The notes under the pieces: generated by a model
The model's input: only the letters and a program-made list of their open reading frames with translations
Database searches by the model: none
Told to the model about the DNA's origin: nothing
In this document: piece after piece, positions 44,398 to 55,103 of the stretch
Layout: the number at the start of each line of letters is the position of its first letter
How positions within the stretch are numbered: the stretch's first letter is position 1
Translations under genes and position numbers: made by a program
NCBI GenBank assembly: GCA_947493035.1
Contig: CANLOW010000004.1
Coordinates: 124,001-188,000, forward strand
Length of the DNA stretch: 64,000 bases
Direction: 5' to 3'
Source of the DNA: an uncultured Aquimarina sp.
GTDB lineage: Bacteria; Bacteroidota; Bacteroidia; Flavobacteriales; Flavobacteriaceae

Positions 44398-45687
44398 ATG
44401 GAATCAGTACAAGCTATAAAACAACGTTTTGGAATTATAGGAAACGACCTGGGATTGAATCGCGCTATTGAAAAAGCAATTCAAGTAGCCCCTACTGATA
44501 TCTCTGTACTTGTCACTGGAGAAAGTGGAGTTGGTAAAGAAAGTATTCCTAAAATTATTCATGCATTATCACATAGAAAACACGGGAAATCTATTGCCGT
44601 TAACTGCGGTGCTATCCCCGAAGGAACTATAGATAGCGAATTGTTTGGACACGAAAAAGGAGCGTTTACTGGAGCCACACAAACCCGTCGTGGATATTTC
44701 GAAGAAGCCGATGGCGGAACTATTTTTCTAGATGAAGTAGGTGAATTACCCTTAACAACACAAGTACGCCTTTTGCGCGTACTTGAAAATAAAGAATTTA
44801 TAAAAGTTGGATCTTCAAAAGTTCAAAAAACAAATGTTCGCATTGTAGCCGCTACAAATGTTAATATGTTTGAAGCCATCAAAAAGAACAAATTTCGAGA
44901 AGATTTATATTACAGATTAAGTACCGTTGAAATTCAACTTCCTCCTTTAAGAGAACGTAAAGGCGATATTCATTTATTATTTAGAAAATTTGCGGCAGAT
45001 TTTGCCACTAAGTATAATATGCCAACAATACGCTTATCGGATGATGCCATACCTGTATTAGAGAAATACCACTGGAATGGAAATATTCGACAACTACGAA
45101 ATGTTGCCGAACAAATTTCTGTACTAGAACAAGAGCGTAATATTTCCAGCAGCTCATTACACCAATACCTACCTAATATTGGAGGGAATTTACCATCAGT
45201 AATAGAAAAACAGTCTTCTAACTCTGATTTTAATAACGAGCGCGAAATTTTATATAAGGTTTTATTCGATATGAAAAGTGATTTAAGTGATCTTAAAAAA
45301 CTCACTTTAGAATTGATGAAAAATGGTAGTTCGTCTGTACAAAAGGACCACGAACAATTAATCAACAAAATTTACGGAAATGAGGTCGCGCCTGCTACTA
45401 TAGTCGAAAATGACAATTATCCAGAATCCAATTACCAAGCAGAAACACACCAAGAATACCTCCAAATAGCACCTGCAAACGGCACTAATAACACCAATGT
45501 TGTTGACGACAAATATCATTTCGCTGAAGAAATTGAAGAAGAAGAAACACTATCTCTTCATGACAAAGAATTGGAACTTATAAAAAAGTCTCTAGAAAGA
45601 CATCATGGAAAACGTAAATTAGCCGCTGAAGAATTAGGTATTAGCGAACGTACCTTATATAGAAAAATAAAACAATACGATCTTTAA
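44398..45687 (+). CDS. Sigma-54-dependent transcriptional activator (AAA+, no receiver domain)
   Basis: A 429-residue bacterial enhancer-binding protein. The AAA+ domain begins almost at the N-terminus: Walker A GESGVGKES (41-49), the sigma-54-contacting GAFTGA loop (88-93), Walker B GGTIFLDEVGELP (106-118) and FREDLYYRLS. There is no receiver, GAF or PAS domain. A variable, mostly helical linker (about 250-385) follows, then a Fis-type helix-turn-helix (about 398-426, KRKLAAEELGISERTLYRK). It starts 11 bases after miaB and its stop overlaps the lptE start (TAATG). Input signal unknown; sigma-54 itself is not in this window. Confidence 0.95.
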   Translation: MESVQAIKQRFGIIGNDLGLNRAIEKAIQVAPTDISVLVTGESGVGKESIPKIIHALSHRKHGKSIAVNCGAIPEGTIDSELFGHEKGAFTGATQTRRGYFEEADGGTIFLDEVGELPLTTQVRLLRVLENKEFIKVGSSKVQKTNVRIVAATNVNMFEAIKKNKFREDLYYRLSTVEIQLPPLRERKGDIHLLFRKFAADFATKYNMPTIRLSDDAIPVLEKYHWNGNIRQLRNVAEQISVLEQERNISSSSLHQYLPNIGGNLPSVIEKQSSNSDFNNEREILYKVLFDMKSDLSDLKKLTLELMKNGSSSVQKDHEQLINKIYGNEVAPATIVENDNYPESNYQAETHQEYLQIAPANGTNNTNVVDDKYHFAEEIEEEETLSLHDKELELIKKSLERHHGKRKLAAEELGISERTLYRKIKQYDL

Positions 45688-46193
45688 TGCGCTTTATTAA
45701 ATATACATTATTCTCATTTTTAACTGTACTTTTAGTTGGGTGCGGAGTATACTCCTTTAGTGGTATTTCTATTTCTCCTGAAGTAAAAACTTTTGAAGTA
45801 CGTCAATTCGCCAATGAGTCATTAAATGTAATTCCAGGAATAGATCGTGATTTCACAATTTTACTACAAGATTTCATTTTAAATCAAACTAATTTAGATT
45901 TGGTAACAAAAAATGGAGACATCGTTTACGAAGGAGAAATTGTAAACTACTACGAAGCGCCACAAACTTCTGTATCTGGCAACCAGACAGCTCAGAACAG
46001 ATTAACAATTGCTGTACGATTAAGATACTACGATACAAAAGACGAAAACAACGATCTCGAACAAACTTTCTCTTTCTTTTTTGATTCTGAGGCAAATCAA
46101 ATACTGGTTGGCGACGACCTTGATACTGCTCATCAAACTATATTTGAACGTATCACTCAAGATATCGTAAATGCAACGTTAGCTAAATGGTAA
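45687..46193 (+). CDS. lptE: LptE family LPS-assembly lipoprotein
   Basis: A 168-residue lipoprotein with the lipobox LVGC (C19) and an alpha/beta fold with the Bacteroidota LptE signature GVYSFSGISI (19-28) and NRLTIAVRLRYYDTKDE. LptE forms a plug inside the LptD barrel that inserts LPS in the outer membrane. It overlaps the sigma-54 activator by one base (TAATG) and is followed by the next gene after one base, so it belongs to the miaB-secG operon. Confidence 0.9.
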   Translation: MRFIKYTLFSFLTVLLVGCGVYSFSGISISPEVKTFEVRQFANESLNVIPGIDRDFTILLQDFILNQTNLDLVTKNGDIVYEGEIVNYYEAPQTSVSGNQTAQNRLTIAVRLRYYDTKDENNDLEQTFSFFFDSEANQILVGDDLDTAHQTIFERITQDIVNATLAKW

Positions 46194-46194
46194 T

Positions 46195-47115
46195 ATGGAT
46201 ATCAAGGCAATAAACACATACTTAGAACATCCTGAGCTCTTAACTACTCAAGATTTGCCAGTATTAAACTATATCATCAATAAATACCCTTATTTTCAAG
46301 CTGCTCGAACATTACAATTAAAAATCTTAAAAGATAACGGTAGTTATTTATACAATCAAAGACTTAAAGAAACAGCAGCCTATACTACAGATAGGGCTAT
46401 TTTATTTGACTTTATAACCTCTCCTTTATTCAAAAATGAAAAATCAAATAACGAAGAAAAAAAGTCTCACACATCTGACAACATTAACTTTAATACCAAA
46501 GAAGAACTTACTAATCTCAAAGTTGAATCAGAAATAGCTACACAGGTTTCCGAAGAGGTTATTTCCACACCTTATGATACATTAAGTGAGTCAGAAGTAT
46601 ATCAAATAAATGACCCTGAATTATTTCAACCTAAAGAAGAAATAGAAGTTACCTCTATACGAGAAGAGCTAACCCAACAGCCTTTAGATTTCGACAAAAA
46701 CGAAATACACTCTTTTAATGAATGGTTAAAACTTAGCTCACTAAAAGTAGTACATCGCACGCATCCAACTCTGAAGGAGACTAACAATAGTAATATTGAA
46801 ACTAGTGAAATAGTTGAAATTCATAACCCTCCCAAGAAGAAAAAAATATCGAGTGATCTCATCGATAAATTTATTGAAAACACTCCCAAAATAGCTCCGC
46901 TTAAAAAAGTGGAGAACCAAATAAACCTAGCAAAGCTAAATAACACCGACCCTAATGACCTGATGACAGAGACTTTAGCAAAAGTTTATTTAGTTCAACA
47001 CAACTACAAAAAGGCAATTCAAGCTTATAAGATTTTAAGTTTGAAAAATCCCGAAAAAAGTGGTTTCTTTGCTGACCAGATTCGAAAAATCGAGAAATTA
47101 CAAGCTAATAAATAA
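46195..47115 (+). CDS. Conserved hypothetical protein, C-terminal TPR-like
   Basis: A 306-residue cytoplasmic-looking protein. Residues 1-90 form a helical N-terminus (AINTYLEHPELL, NYIINKYPYFQAARTLQLKIL), the middle (about 95-255) is acidic and low complexity and looks disordered, and residues 255-306 contain a tetratricopeptide-like repeat (MTETLAKVYLVQHNYKKAIQAY) with a short helix after it. No signal peptide or membrane segment. The gene is one base from lptE and twelve from secG. In Flavobacteriia a protein of this shape often occupies the lptE-secG gap, which hints at an envelope-biogenesis link, but I know of no function. Confidence 0.8.
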   Translation: MDIKAINTYLEHPELLTTQDLPVLNYIINKYPYFQAARTLQLKILKDNGSYLYNQRLKETAAYTTDRAILFDFITSPLFKNEKSNNEEKKSHTSDNINFNTKEELTNLKVESEIATQVSEEVISTPYDTLSESEVYQINDPELFQPKEEIEVTSIREELTQQPLDFDKNEIHSFNEWLKLSSLKVVHRTHPTLKETNNSNIETSEIVEIHNPPKKKKISSDLIDKFIENTPKIAPLKKVENQINLAKLNNTDPNDLMTETLAKVYLVQHNYKKAIQAYKILSLKNPEKSGFFADQIRKIEKLQANK

Positions 47116-47127
47116 TACATAGACAAT

Positions 47128-47445
47128 ATGTTCGCAATATTTTTAGGATTAATTATAGTAGTTGCTTTACTACTTATTTTAGTTATCATGGTACAAAACC
47201 CTAAAGGAGGAGGATTATCTTCTTCATTTGGTGGTGGTCAGCAAATGGGTGGTGTACAAAAAACAACAGACTTTTTAGATAAAAGCACTTGGTGGCTAGC
47301 TGGATTACTTTTAGTATTAATCTTGGCTTCTAACGTATCTATCATGGATGGACGCGGAGTACAAGACTCGAAAGTTGGAGAAAGCGATGGAATTGAAAAC
47401 CCTATCGAAAACCCAATTATTGATCAAGGAAAAGCAGAAGAATAA
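47128..47445 (+). CDS. secG: Preprotein translocase subunit SecG
   Basis: A 105-residue SecG: first helix (4-22, FLGLIIVVALLLILVIMVQ), the NPKGGGLSSSFGG glycine/serine loop, and the second helix after STWWLAGLLLVLILAS. It completes SecYEG, the channel that supplies T9SS and lipoprotein clients. The roughly 40-residue acidic tail is longer than in E. coli. Last gene of the miaB operon, followed by a terminator. Confidence 0.95.
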   Translation: MFAIFLGLIIVVALLLILVIMVQNPKGGGLSSSFGGGQQMGGVQKTTDFLDKSTWWLAGLLLVLILASNVSIMDGRGVQDSKVGESDGIENPIENPIIDQGKAEE

Positions 47446-47469
47446 ATCTTACTGAACTATACAATCTTT

Positions 47470-47504
47470 AAAATGCCGATTTGCAACTGACAAGTCGGCA
47501 TTTT
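47470..47504 (+). terminator. Terminator of the miaB-secG operon
   Basis: AAAATGCCGATTTG pairs with CAAGTCGGCATTTT through one U.G wobble, followed by a T run. It lies 25 bases beyond the secG stop. Confidence 0.85.
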
Positions 47505-47598
47505 TTATTTCAATTTGTCATACTATCTTTAGCTGGCATATTTTCTGCATTTTCGAAATCGTTTTTATTAATAAATTAATCATTAAAATCTATAATTC

Positions 47599-47874
47599 AT
47601 GGGAGTTTCTATTAAACCATTAGCAGACCGCGTACTTATCGAGCCGGTTGCTGCGGAAACCAAAACTGCTTCAGGAATATACATCCCTGACACTGCCAAA
47701 GAAAAACCTCAAAAAGGTAATGTTGTAGCTGTAGGAAATGGCAAAAAAGATCACGAAATGACTGTAAAAGTGGGTGACACTGTGTTATACAGCAAATATG
47801 GAGGTACTGAATTGAAGCATGACGGAGTAGATTACCTTATCATGCGTGAAGAAGATATTCTTGCAATTGTATAA
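47599..47874 (+). CDS. groES: Co-chaperonin GroES
   Basis: A 91-residue GroES of normal size. It opens with [16 protein letters not shown], contains the mobile-loop region around residues 18-32 ([16 protein letters not shown]) and ends [12 protein letters not shown]. Its heptameric lid closes the GroEL chamber. The groEL gene follows after 160 bases, a long spacer for groESL. No CIRCE inverted repeat is seen upstream; a TTG-N21-TATTTTCT sequence before it is only a weak promoter match. Confidence 0.97.
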   Translation: MGVSIKPLADRVLIEPVAAETKTASGIYIPDTAKEKPQKGNVVAVGNGKKDHEMTVKVGDTVLYSKYGGTELKHDGVDYLIMREEDILAIV

Positions 47875-47977
47875 ATAGAGTATCGGGTATCAGCACTTAG
47901 GCGTCAGCAATATTTAAAAGAAGTATTTACTAATAGTTGAAATCTCTTTGCAGGATCCCTAACTAAAACAAAATTAA

Positions 47978-49663
<1,686 letters not shown>

Positions 49664-49684
49664 AAATCTTTTAATATATAAGCT

Positions 49685-49717
49685 AAACCGTCTTTCTGTA
49701 CAGAAAGACGGTTTTTT
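49685..49717 (+). terminator. Terminator of groEL
   Basis: Fourteen-base stem AAACCGTCTTTCTG/CAGAAAGACGGTTT around TA, followed by a T run. It lies 22 bases after the stop. Confidence 0.9.
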
Positions 49718-50155
49718 TACGCTCAATTCTTACTAAGTCTCCTATTTTAAAAACTAACGGAATACTTAAATAGCTTTTCTTAACAAAAACAACAATTTAG
49801 AGTCATTTACAACAAATCAAACATTGAAAGGATAACAAATTAGACTAAAATAATTTAATTATAAATCAAAAAAAACACCTTCAAAACAATAATTTTTCAA
49901 AAAAAACACCGACAAGAAGTCACTAAGATAGACAAAAACACCTTTTGTCTATTAAAATTAATAAATAGTAGGAAAAATCTACTCCAGGAACTAAAATGCA
50001 AATAAATAAAACACAAACTCCTCATAAACAATCACTTAAAATAAAACATCTAAGTTTAACGAACTAATAACGATTTTATTAACGTCTTATCTATTTATAG
50101 TTACATAAACTATTAAATATCCATAGGTTTGTACCTATAACCCAACATAAACGTT
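49718..50155. promoter_or_regulatory. Long AT-rich leader/promoter region of the coiled-coil lipoprotein
   Basis: About 440 bases without an ORF. The -7-like TAGGTTTG at 50124-50131 fits TAnnTTTG and lies inside an inverted repeat TAGGT-TTG-TACCTA (50124-50137) that could be an operator; a -33 TTG is not evident. The ATG of the lipoprotein follows at 50156. The rest shows A/T runs and no other structure I recognise. Confidence 0.4.
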
Positions 50156-52048
50156 ATGAAAAAAATCAATGTTATATCAAAAAGGAATCTAGTCCTATTA
50201 TTAGCATTCCCATTATTATTAAATTCTTGTGTAGACGATGAAGTTTCTCAAGAAGTAAAAGAAATTCGCAAAGCACAAGCAGAATTAATAAGTGCTGAAG
50301 CTGAAGACACAAGAGCTGAAACTGCTGTAAAACAAGCACAAGTAGCACAACAAGAAGCTATAACAGCTGGACAAGTAATCCAAAATGAAGTTGCTGAACT
50401 TAGAAAAGCAACTACTGAAATACAAGAAGCAACAAACCAAGAAACAATTGAAAGAGCTGCTGCACTAGCTGTTGAATTAGACGCTATAAATGATAAAGTT
50501 GATTTAGCTGATGCTCAAGAAGCTCTTGATAATAGATTAAAAGAAATAGAAGAAGACTTAAGGGATCAGGGATTAACTGATATTTCTGAAGCATACGGAG
50601 AATTTACTGGTGTACTTTCTGATATAACAGAAAAACAATTTGATAAGGCAGGTAAAGAAACTGAGATTGCTCAACAAGAAGTTGATATCGCTAGAGCTAA
50701 AGTTGATAATGATTTTGCTATAGCTGCTTCAAATGCAATAATCGAAGAAATGAATGCTGAGATTGCTATGAAGCAAACTGCATTAGAAATTTTAACTAGC
50801 GCTGATGGTGATGTTGCTAAACTAACTGAAGCTGTTAATGAGGCTACTACTGAAATCGAAGCTTTAGAAGCGAATGAAGTAGCTTTAAATATCACATTAA
50901 TAAACTTAGAAAAAGCTCAAGAACAAGCACAGAATAAGTTATCTCAAGCTAATGAATTAATAGGTGGTATTGATGAATTAAATACCGAAATAGATAACGC
51001 TAATGATGAAATAGATGCTGCTGAGCAATTAATAGAGACTACCGAAGTTGAGATTGATGCTGCTAGAGAGCAAGAAGATGCTGAGGAAATCATTGAAGGT
51101 AATTTAGATAATGATTTAGATGTTGCAAGAGATGCACAATCAGATAGAGTTGATGAACTTAGTGATGTACTAGAAGCTCAAGACGAATACAATATAGAAG
51201 AGGGTGAAGATCAGGTTAACGAATTGACCTCAGACCTTACAGGTGCTGTAGCAAACTTATCCTTAGCCATAGCAAATCTTGATGCATTTTCAGAAGCTAA
51301 TCCTGATGAAGATGACACAGATTTTGAAGAAGCAGTAGAAGAAGCTGAAGAAGAATTAGAAGCAGCTGAAGAAGAATTAGAAGAAGCAGTTGAAGCTCTT
51401 GATAACAGAAGCGCTGCCTTTGATTTGTTTATTGATGCTATTAACGAGGCAGAAAATAACCTTGAAACTGCAACTAATGATGCTACTGCCGCAAACAATG
51501 CACTAAACGGTCAAAGAGAACTACTTGCAAATATTGCTGAAAACATTTCTGATTTAGAACAAGAAGTTACTGACGCAAGAGAAGATATAGCAACAGCAAC
51601 AGCAAACATTACTGATTTAGAAGCTGAAATAGCTAGTATTGATGCACCAAACCAAGATGCTTTAGTAGCACTTTCAAATGCTGTATTAGAAACTGGTATT
51701 GCTGTTGACAATGCTCAAACAGATATTGATATCAATGATACTGAAATAGGTATCTTAGAAAACGCAAAAACTAGTTTAGAAGACGAATTAGAAGCTTTAG
51801 AAAATGGCGATGTTTCTGACTTTGAAGAATCAATTGAAAATTTAACAAATGATATCCGTGAAGAAGAAAGAGCTATTGCTGACTTAGAAGCCGAAAATGA
51901 AGGAGAAAGAGGTAATGTTGCCACTTTAAATGCACGTTTAGCTCAGTTAAACTCTGAATTAGCAGATATCGATAGCGACATAGAAAACTTAAATGTGGAA
52001 CTTACTCAAAGAAAGGCCATATATGATGCCTTAGTTAAAGCACTTTAA
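50156..52048 (+). CDS. Long coiled-coil lipoprotein
   Basis: A 630-residue lipoprotein: signal sequence ending in LLNSC (C25 lipidated), then almost entirely Glu/Ala/Asp/Asn-rich heptads with no Pro-rich breaks and almost no aromatic residues or Gly. There is no known domain; the mature protein is predicted to be a long alpha-helical coiled coil with a strong negative charge (for example EEAEEELEAAEEELEEAVEAL). A rod of several hundred residues could span a large part of the periplasm or project from the surface. A hairpin separates it from the outer-membrane barrel gene 72 bases downstream, suggesting a functional pair. Low codon complexity could produce false hits to myosins and similar proteins. 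Confidence 0.85.
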   Translation: MKKINVISKRNLVLLLAFPLLLNSCVDDEVSQEVKEIRKAQAELISAEAEDTRAETAVKQAQVAQQEAITAGQVIQNEVAELRKATTEIQEATNQETIERAAALAVELDAINDKVDLADAQEALDNRLKEIEEDLRDQGLTDISEAYGEFTGVLSDITEKQFDKAGKETEIAQQEVDIARAKVDNDFAIAASNAIIEEMNAEIAMKQTALEILTSADGDVAKLTEAVNEATTEIEALEANEVALNITLINLEKAQEQAQNKLSQANELIGGIDELNTEIDNANDEIDAAEQLIETTEVEIDAAREQEDAEEIIEGNLDNDLDVARDAQSDRVDELSDVLEAQDEYNIEEGEDQVNELTSDLTGAVANLSLAIANLDAFSEANPDEDDTDFEEAVEEAEEELEAAEEELEEAVEALDNRSAAFDLFIDAINEAENNLETATNDATAANNALNGQRELLANIAENISDLEQEVTDAREDIATATANITDLEAEIASIDAPNQDALVALSNAVLETGIAVDNAQTDIDINDTEIGILENAKTSLEDELEALENGDVSDFEESIENLTNDIREEERAIADLEAENEGERGNVATLNARLAQLNSELADIDSDIENLNVELTQRKAIYDALVKAL

Positions 52049-52060
52049 TTAAAAGAGAGA

Positions 52061-52100
52061 GAGGTGTTTATTAAACATTACTAAGCACCTCTTATTTATT
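52061..52100 (+). terminator. Hairpin between the coiled-coil lipoprotein and the barrel gene
   Basis: GAGGTGTTTA pairs with TAAGCACCTC (52082-52091) with one U.G wobble, followed by TTATTTATT. It may reduce rather than block transcription into the downstream gene. Confidence 0.65.
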
Positions 52101-52119
52101 CACTTATAAATATTTTATT

Positions 52120-52866
52120 ATGAAAAAATATTTTTCTTGTGCTTGCTTCCTATTATTATCATATGTTTCTTTTGCACAGTCTACACCATCTGATATTTAT
52201 AAATCTAATGATTTAGTCTTTTCATTAATTTTAGGTAGAGGTCAATTTGCTTCTCCAGTTGCTGCTCCTCGCAATAACTTAGGAAACATCTCAAACCAAA
52301 CTCCTAATACTGGAACATTGAGCACCAATAGTAACTCGTTACTTAATATGGCTGGTATTGAAGCCCGTTACTTTTTAAATCCAAAAATTGGCTTAAGACT
52401 TTCAGCTGGTATAATATTTAACAACACACCATCTCAAGAAACTATTGACGGTGTCCCTGATTTAATACCAGAAGTTAGTGCCGTAAATGCTGATGAACGT
52501 TTTGATATTAATGTAATCCCAGGTGTCGAATATCATTTTGCCGTAAGAAGCGAAAGATTATCACCGTATGCTGGGATTTCAACACCATTTATTTACGGAA
52601 AGCATTCTAGCTTTAATCCTGACCTAGATGGTGACACTTTCGGAACAAGAAGTGCAACTATAGTTGGAATTGGAGGTCAATTATTTTCTGGAATAGACTA
52701 CTATTTTAACGAGGATATTTACATAGGTATCCAGATTAATGTAGCTGGTTCTACGTACACAAGAGTAGAAAAATCTGCCGGAGCAGGTTTTGACGATTCT
52801 AAAGCAGATAGCTTCCAAGCAAACTTTTTAACCCAACCTATATTTAAAATTGGATTTAAGTTGTAA
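52120..52866 (+). CDS. Outer-membrane beta-barrel protein
   Basis: A 248-residue exported protein: signal peptide MKKYFSCACFLLLSYVSFAQ, then alternating amphipathic strands typical of an eight-stranded barrel (MAGIEARYFLNPKIGLRLSAG, VIPGVEYHFAV, IGGQLFSGIDYYFNEDIYIGIQ in segments), ending FKIGFKL, an outer-membrane insertion-like terminus. It resembles generic OmpA/OmpW-like barrels with no distinctive motif. It stands 71 bases after the coiled-coil lipoprotein, so the two may act together as an envelope-spanning unit. Confidence 0.8.
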   Translation: MKKYFSCACFLLLSYVSFAQSTPSDIYKSNDLVFSLILGRGQFASPVAAPRNNLGNISNQTPNTGTLSTNSNSLLNMAGIEARYFLNPKIGLRLSAGIIFNNTPSQETIDGVPDLIPEVSAVNADERFDINVIPGVEYHFAVRSERLSPYAGISTPFIYGKHSSFNPDLDGDTFGTRSATIVGIGGQLFSGIDYYFNEDIYIGIQINVAGSTYTRVEKSAGAGFDDSKADSFQANFLTQPIFKIGFKL

Positions 52867-52894
52867 ATCAATATAATAGTTAAATAGATTGAAG

Positions 52895-52927
52895 TACCGA
52901 AGGCATTATATGTCTTCGGTATTTTTT
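52895..52927 (+). terminator. Bidirectional terminator between the barrel gene and bioA
   Basis: TACCGAAG and CTTCGGTA enclose a 10-base AT-rich loop containing CAT/ATG. A T run follows on the plus strand. It lies between the convergent barrel gene and bioA. Confidence 0.8.
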
Positions 52928-52928
52928 G

Positions 52929-54230
52929 TTATACCTTACCCAAAAGCACCTTTATACTATTGTATATAGCATCTAATTCTTTACTAAGAATTGTAAAAGC
53001 CGGCAAAATATAAATAGTATTCCCTAAAGGCCTAAGAAACACTCCTTCAGATTTAAAATGATCGAATAATTGATCCCTTAACGCACCATAACGTTCCATT
53101 TCAATATTCAAATCAAAAGCAAAAATGACACCTTGCACTCTTATATTGGTAACTTTTGAATGATCCTCAACAGATCTTCCAAATTGAATATGAGACACAT
53201 TTATATTTTTAATCGCATTTTGAATACTTTCAGAAAGCAATAATTCGACACCCGCTATAGCAGCAGTACATGACAAAGGATTTGCAGTATATGTATGGGC
53301 ATGAAATAGACCCTTTCCCATATCATTACTATAAAATGCATCATAAATTTGTTGAGTACAACTAGTCACAGCCATAGGTATTAAACCAGCCGTAAGCGAC
53401 TTAGACATACATATAACATCTGGCTTAACACTTATCTGATCAGATGCAAAATGAGTTCCTGTTTTCCCGAAACCGGTCATCACCTCATCCGCTATACAGA
53501 TAATTTCGTGCTGCTTACACACCTCAAGCAATGGCTCTAAATGCTCTGCCTTATACATTTTCATTCCCGCTGCACCTTGAACCAATGGTTCGTAAATAAA
53601 ACCGGCGATGTTATGATCAATCACCAACTCTTCTAGTTGCTTTAACACATTCGCTACATTACCCTTCGTAGGAATAGGCACTCTAACTACTTTAATAAAA
53701 TGATCTTCAAAAGGCCCATTATACACCGAAAGCCCTGAAGCCGACATAGCTCCAAAAGTATCTCCATGAAATGCTTCTTCAAATGCTAAAATAGTATCTC
53801 GTTGATTCCCCTTATTGTGATGATATTGCAGTGCCATCTTAATACCAATCTCCGTTGAAGTAGAACCATTATCTGAAAAAAACACTTTTTGCTGATTACT
53901 TGGCAAAACCTTCATCAGTTTCTCAGAAAGCTCTATGGCTGGCTCATGCGTAAAACCACTAAAAACAATTTGATCGAGCTGTTGCATCTGATCATATACT
54001 TTTCCTATGACATAATCATTACAATGTCCATACATAGAAGTATACCAAGAGGCAATCCCATCAATATATTCCGAACCATCTTCCCCATACAAGACCGAAC
54101 CTTTAGCTTTAACTATTGGTATAACTTCTGGGTGTGTCTTATGTTGCGTTAATGGATGCCATATATGTTTGGCGTCGCGTTCCCTTAGAGTTGTCAGTTG
54201 TCGGTTATCCGTTATCAGTTGCGATTTCAT
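52929..54230 (-). CDS. bioA: Adenosylmethionine-8-amino-7-oxononanoate aminotransferase
   Basis: A 433-residue class III aminotransferase converting KAPA to DAPA in biotin synthesis. It has HIWHPLTQH (22-30), the PLP lysine K277 in MSKSLTAG, and the ADEVMTGFGKTG segment. Only one ATG fits, and its first 15 residues (MKSQLITDNRQLTTL) come from a short degenerate repeat (CAACTGATAAC-type); homologues begin near residue 13-15, so the true start may be internal and non-ATG, or the N-terminus was extended by the repeat. Third gene of bioF-bioD-bioA. Confidence 0.96.
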   Translation of the reverse strand: MKSQLITDNRQLTTLRERDAKHIWHPLTQHKTHPEVIPIVKAKGSVLYGEDGSEYIDGIASWYTSMYGHCNDYVIGKVYDQMQQLDQIVFSGFTHEPAIELSEKLMKVLPSNQQKVFFSDNGSTSTEIGIKMALQYHHNKGNQRDTILAFEEAFHGDTFGAMSASGLSVYNGPFEDHFIKVVRVPIPTKGNVANVLKQLEELVIDHNIAGFIYEPLVQGAAGMKMYKAEHLEPLLEVCKQHEIICIADEVMTGFGKTGTHFASDQISVKPDVICMSKSLTAGLIPMAVTSCTQQIYDAFYSNDMGKGLFHAHTYTANPLSCTAAIAGVELLLSESIQNAIKNINVSHIQFGRSVEDHSKVTNIRVQGVIFAFDLNIEMERYGALRDQLFDHFKSEGVFLRPLGNTIYILPAFTILSKELDAIYNSIKVLLGKV

Positions 54231-54361
54231 ATACTTTTCATTTCATATTCACACTCAAAAAATTGGGTGTCTCCTCAATAAAATTATCAAACAATAAGTC
54301 AACTTGAATATCTTATTTTAAAAGAGGTGATCCTAGCAAATGACTGAATGACACTATAAAT

Positions 54362-54982
54362 TTAAAAATTCAATAAGTTTTCCCTTAATAAACTCGCCTG
54401 TTCTTTTATTGTTTCAGGGTTTACTTCGTTCATCTCATCAATTCTTCCCAAAATAATACAGCCGCTCATCTTAGCAATAATACTTTCTGTAGTTAAGTGT
54501 TCATTTCCGTTAAATAAAATTCCAATATCATTAAACCCTTTAGATTTTAATACCTGAACACTCATTAACGTGTGATTGATACTTCCCAAATAGTGCCTAG
54601 AAACTAAAATCACCTTATCCGAAGGCTTCATTAAATCTAAAATAGTTTCCGTTTCACTAATAGGTACAAGGACCCCTCCTGCGCCTTCGACAACTAAATC
54701 ATTAGATGTTTTAGGTGTTTCTATTTTAGAAGATTTAATTGTGACTTTATCAATTTCAGCTGCCGCATGTGGACTCATCGGAGTTTTCAAGGCAAAAGCA
54801 TTTGGATGAAATTTCGATTCATTATTACTAACCCAAGATTTCACCTTATCTGCATCTCCAAAGTCTAAATCTCCTGCTTGTATGGGTTTCCAATAATCAG
54901 CTCTCAATGCTTCTGTTACGATAGCACTTGCAACCGTTTTACCAACTTCCGTTCCGATTCCTGTAATAAAATATCTTTTCAT
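54362..54982 (-). CDS. bioD: Dethiobiotin synthetase
   Basis: A 206-residue BioD closing the ureido ring of dethiobiotin with ATP and CO2. The P-loop is GIGTEVGKTV (7-16), and VEGAGGVLVPI is the conserved switch-like motif. The enzyme-specific KPIQAGD loop near residue 33 and a short acidic C-terminus are as expected. It lies between bioF (121 bases) and bioA (131 bases), long gaps for an operon but in one direction with no terminator visible between them. Confidence 0.95.
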   Translation of the reverse strand: MKRYFITGIGTEVGKTVASAIVTEALRADYWKPIQAGDLDFGDADKVKSWVSNNESKFHPNAFALKTPMSPHAAAEIDKVTIKSSKIETPKTSNDLVVEGAGGVLVPISETETILDLMKPSDKVILVSRHYLGSINHTLMSVQVLKSKGFNDIGILFNGNEHLTTESIIAKMSGCIILGRIDEMNEVNPETIKEQASLLRENLLNF

Positions 54983-55103
54983 TAACTTCTGCCTATAGGC
55001 TTTTTTAGCTTAGCCTTTTTTGAGAAACAAATTTAGGAAATACGATTTGTTTTAAAGTATCAAGTATCAGCCATCAAAAATTTACTTTAGGACCCAAAAC
55101 CTT

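Noticed and set aside
47505..47598. Search for a CIRCE/HrcA operator ahead of groESL
   Set aside because: No TTAGCACTC-N9-GAGTGCTAA repeat is present; only a weak promoter-like sequence was seen.
51211..51498. Ser/Ala-rich minus-strand frames in the coiled-coil lipoprotein gene
   Set aside because: They are shadows of repetitive Glu/Ala codons on the other strand.
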